NCBI RefSeq assembly: GCF_000973725.1
Contig: NZ_CP009621.1
Span: 928,501-992,500, forward strand
Direction of reading: 5' to 3'
From: Pontibacter korlensis
GTDB lineage: Bacteria > Bacteroidota > Bacteroidia > Cytophagales > Hymenobacteraceae
DNA: 64,000 nucleotides
The notes under the pieces: generated by a model
Seen by the model: only the letters and a program-made list of their open reading frames with translations
Told to the model about the DNA's origin: nothing
Databases searched by the model: none
Shown here: positions 63,575 through 64,000 of the stretch, one piece after another
Layout of the letters: every line of letters starts with the position of its first letter
Numbering within the stretch: position 1 is the first letter of the stretch
Made by a program: the position numbers and the translations under genes

Positions 63575-64000
<426 letters not shown>

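Overview
The window looks like a chromosomal segment from a member of the Bacteroidota, most likely Cytophagales/Hymenobacteraceae (Pontibacter-like). The reasons are the type IX secretion genes (sprA, porU, porV), family signatures such as DUF3078, DUF4292 and OmpA/glycine-zipper lipoproteins, and promoters of the Bacteroidota form TAnnTTTG with a TTG about 20 bases upstream. Shine-Dalgarno sites are scarce. The genus is an inference, because no 16S gene lies in the window. I see no insertion sequence, prophage, CRISPR array or tRNA; this is ordinary core chromosome.

Layout. 0-13.6 kb: envelope and housekeeping genes, mostly on the minus strand: a metallo-beta-lactamase-fold hydrolase, a DUF2238 membrane protein, two paralogous OmpA lipoproteins, accD, class I aldolase fbaB, a tandem pair of secreted amidohydrolases (one without its metal ligands), a lipoprotein, a glutaminyl-cyclase-like M28 enzyme, cysS and a membrane-anchored EEP-family protein. 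13.8-19 kb: rimP-nusA-infB with a leader hairpin. 19-21.2 kb: a small secreted basic protein, a DUF3078 barrel and mscL. 21.3-29.1 kb: enoyl-CoA hydratase, flippase, dut, nucleotidyltransferase, TPR protein, DUF4292 lipoprotein and an EnvC-like LytM factor. 29.1-29.8 kb: a long non-coding stretch. 29.8-33.3 kb: tatA-tatA-gatA-lytic transglycosylase. 33.5-45.8 kb: malic enzyme-ruvA-sprA-gcvH-vanZ-M28 peptidase. 45.9-56.5 kb: yicC, a SulP transporter with an unusual leader, a three-gene minus-strand operon and pssA. 56.8-63.2 kb: porU-porV-M16-like protein. From 63.3 kb the 3' end of an rRNA operon (5S, 23S) enters on the minus strand and converges on porU-porV-M16.

How the genes fit together. 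SprA is the outer-membrane translocon of the type IX system, PorV its shuttle and PorU the sortase that removes C-terminal signals. The glutaminyl-cyclase-like enzyme could modify N-termini of exported proteins. TatA, lytic transglycosylase, EnvC-like protein, OmpA lipoproteins, flippase and nucleotidyltransferase form a wider envelope theme. rimP-nusA-infB and the rRNA operon serve translation.

The most unexpected signal is not a gene. The heptamer AAGTATA / TATACTT occurs about 75 times by my manual count, roughly ten times chance. It is evenly split between strands, found in several reading frames and in non-coding DNA. Other points of interest are the pseudoenzyme-like amidohydrolase, a degenerate M16 protein beside porUV, an orphan promoter/mini-ORF/hairpin ahead of the SulP gene, and TTG starts on gatA, sprA and vanZ.
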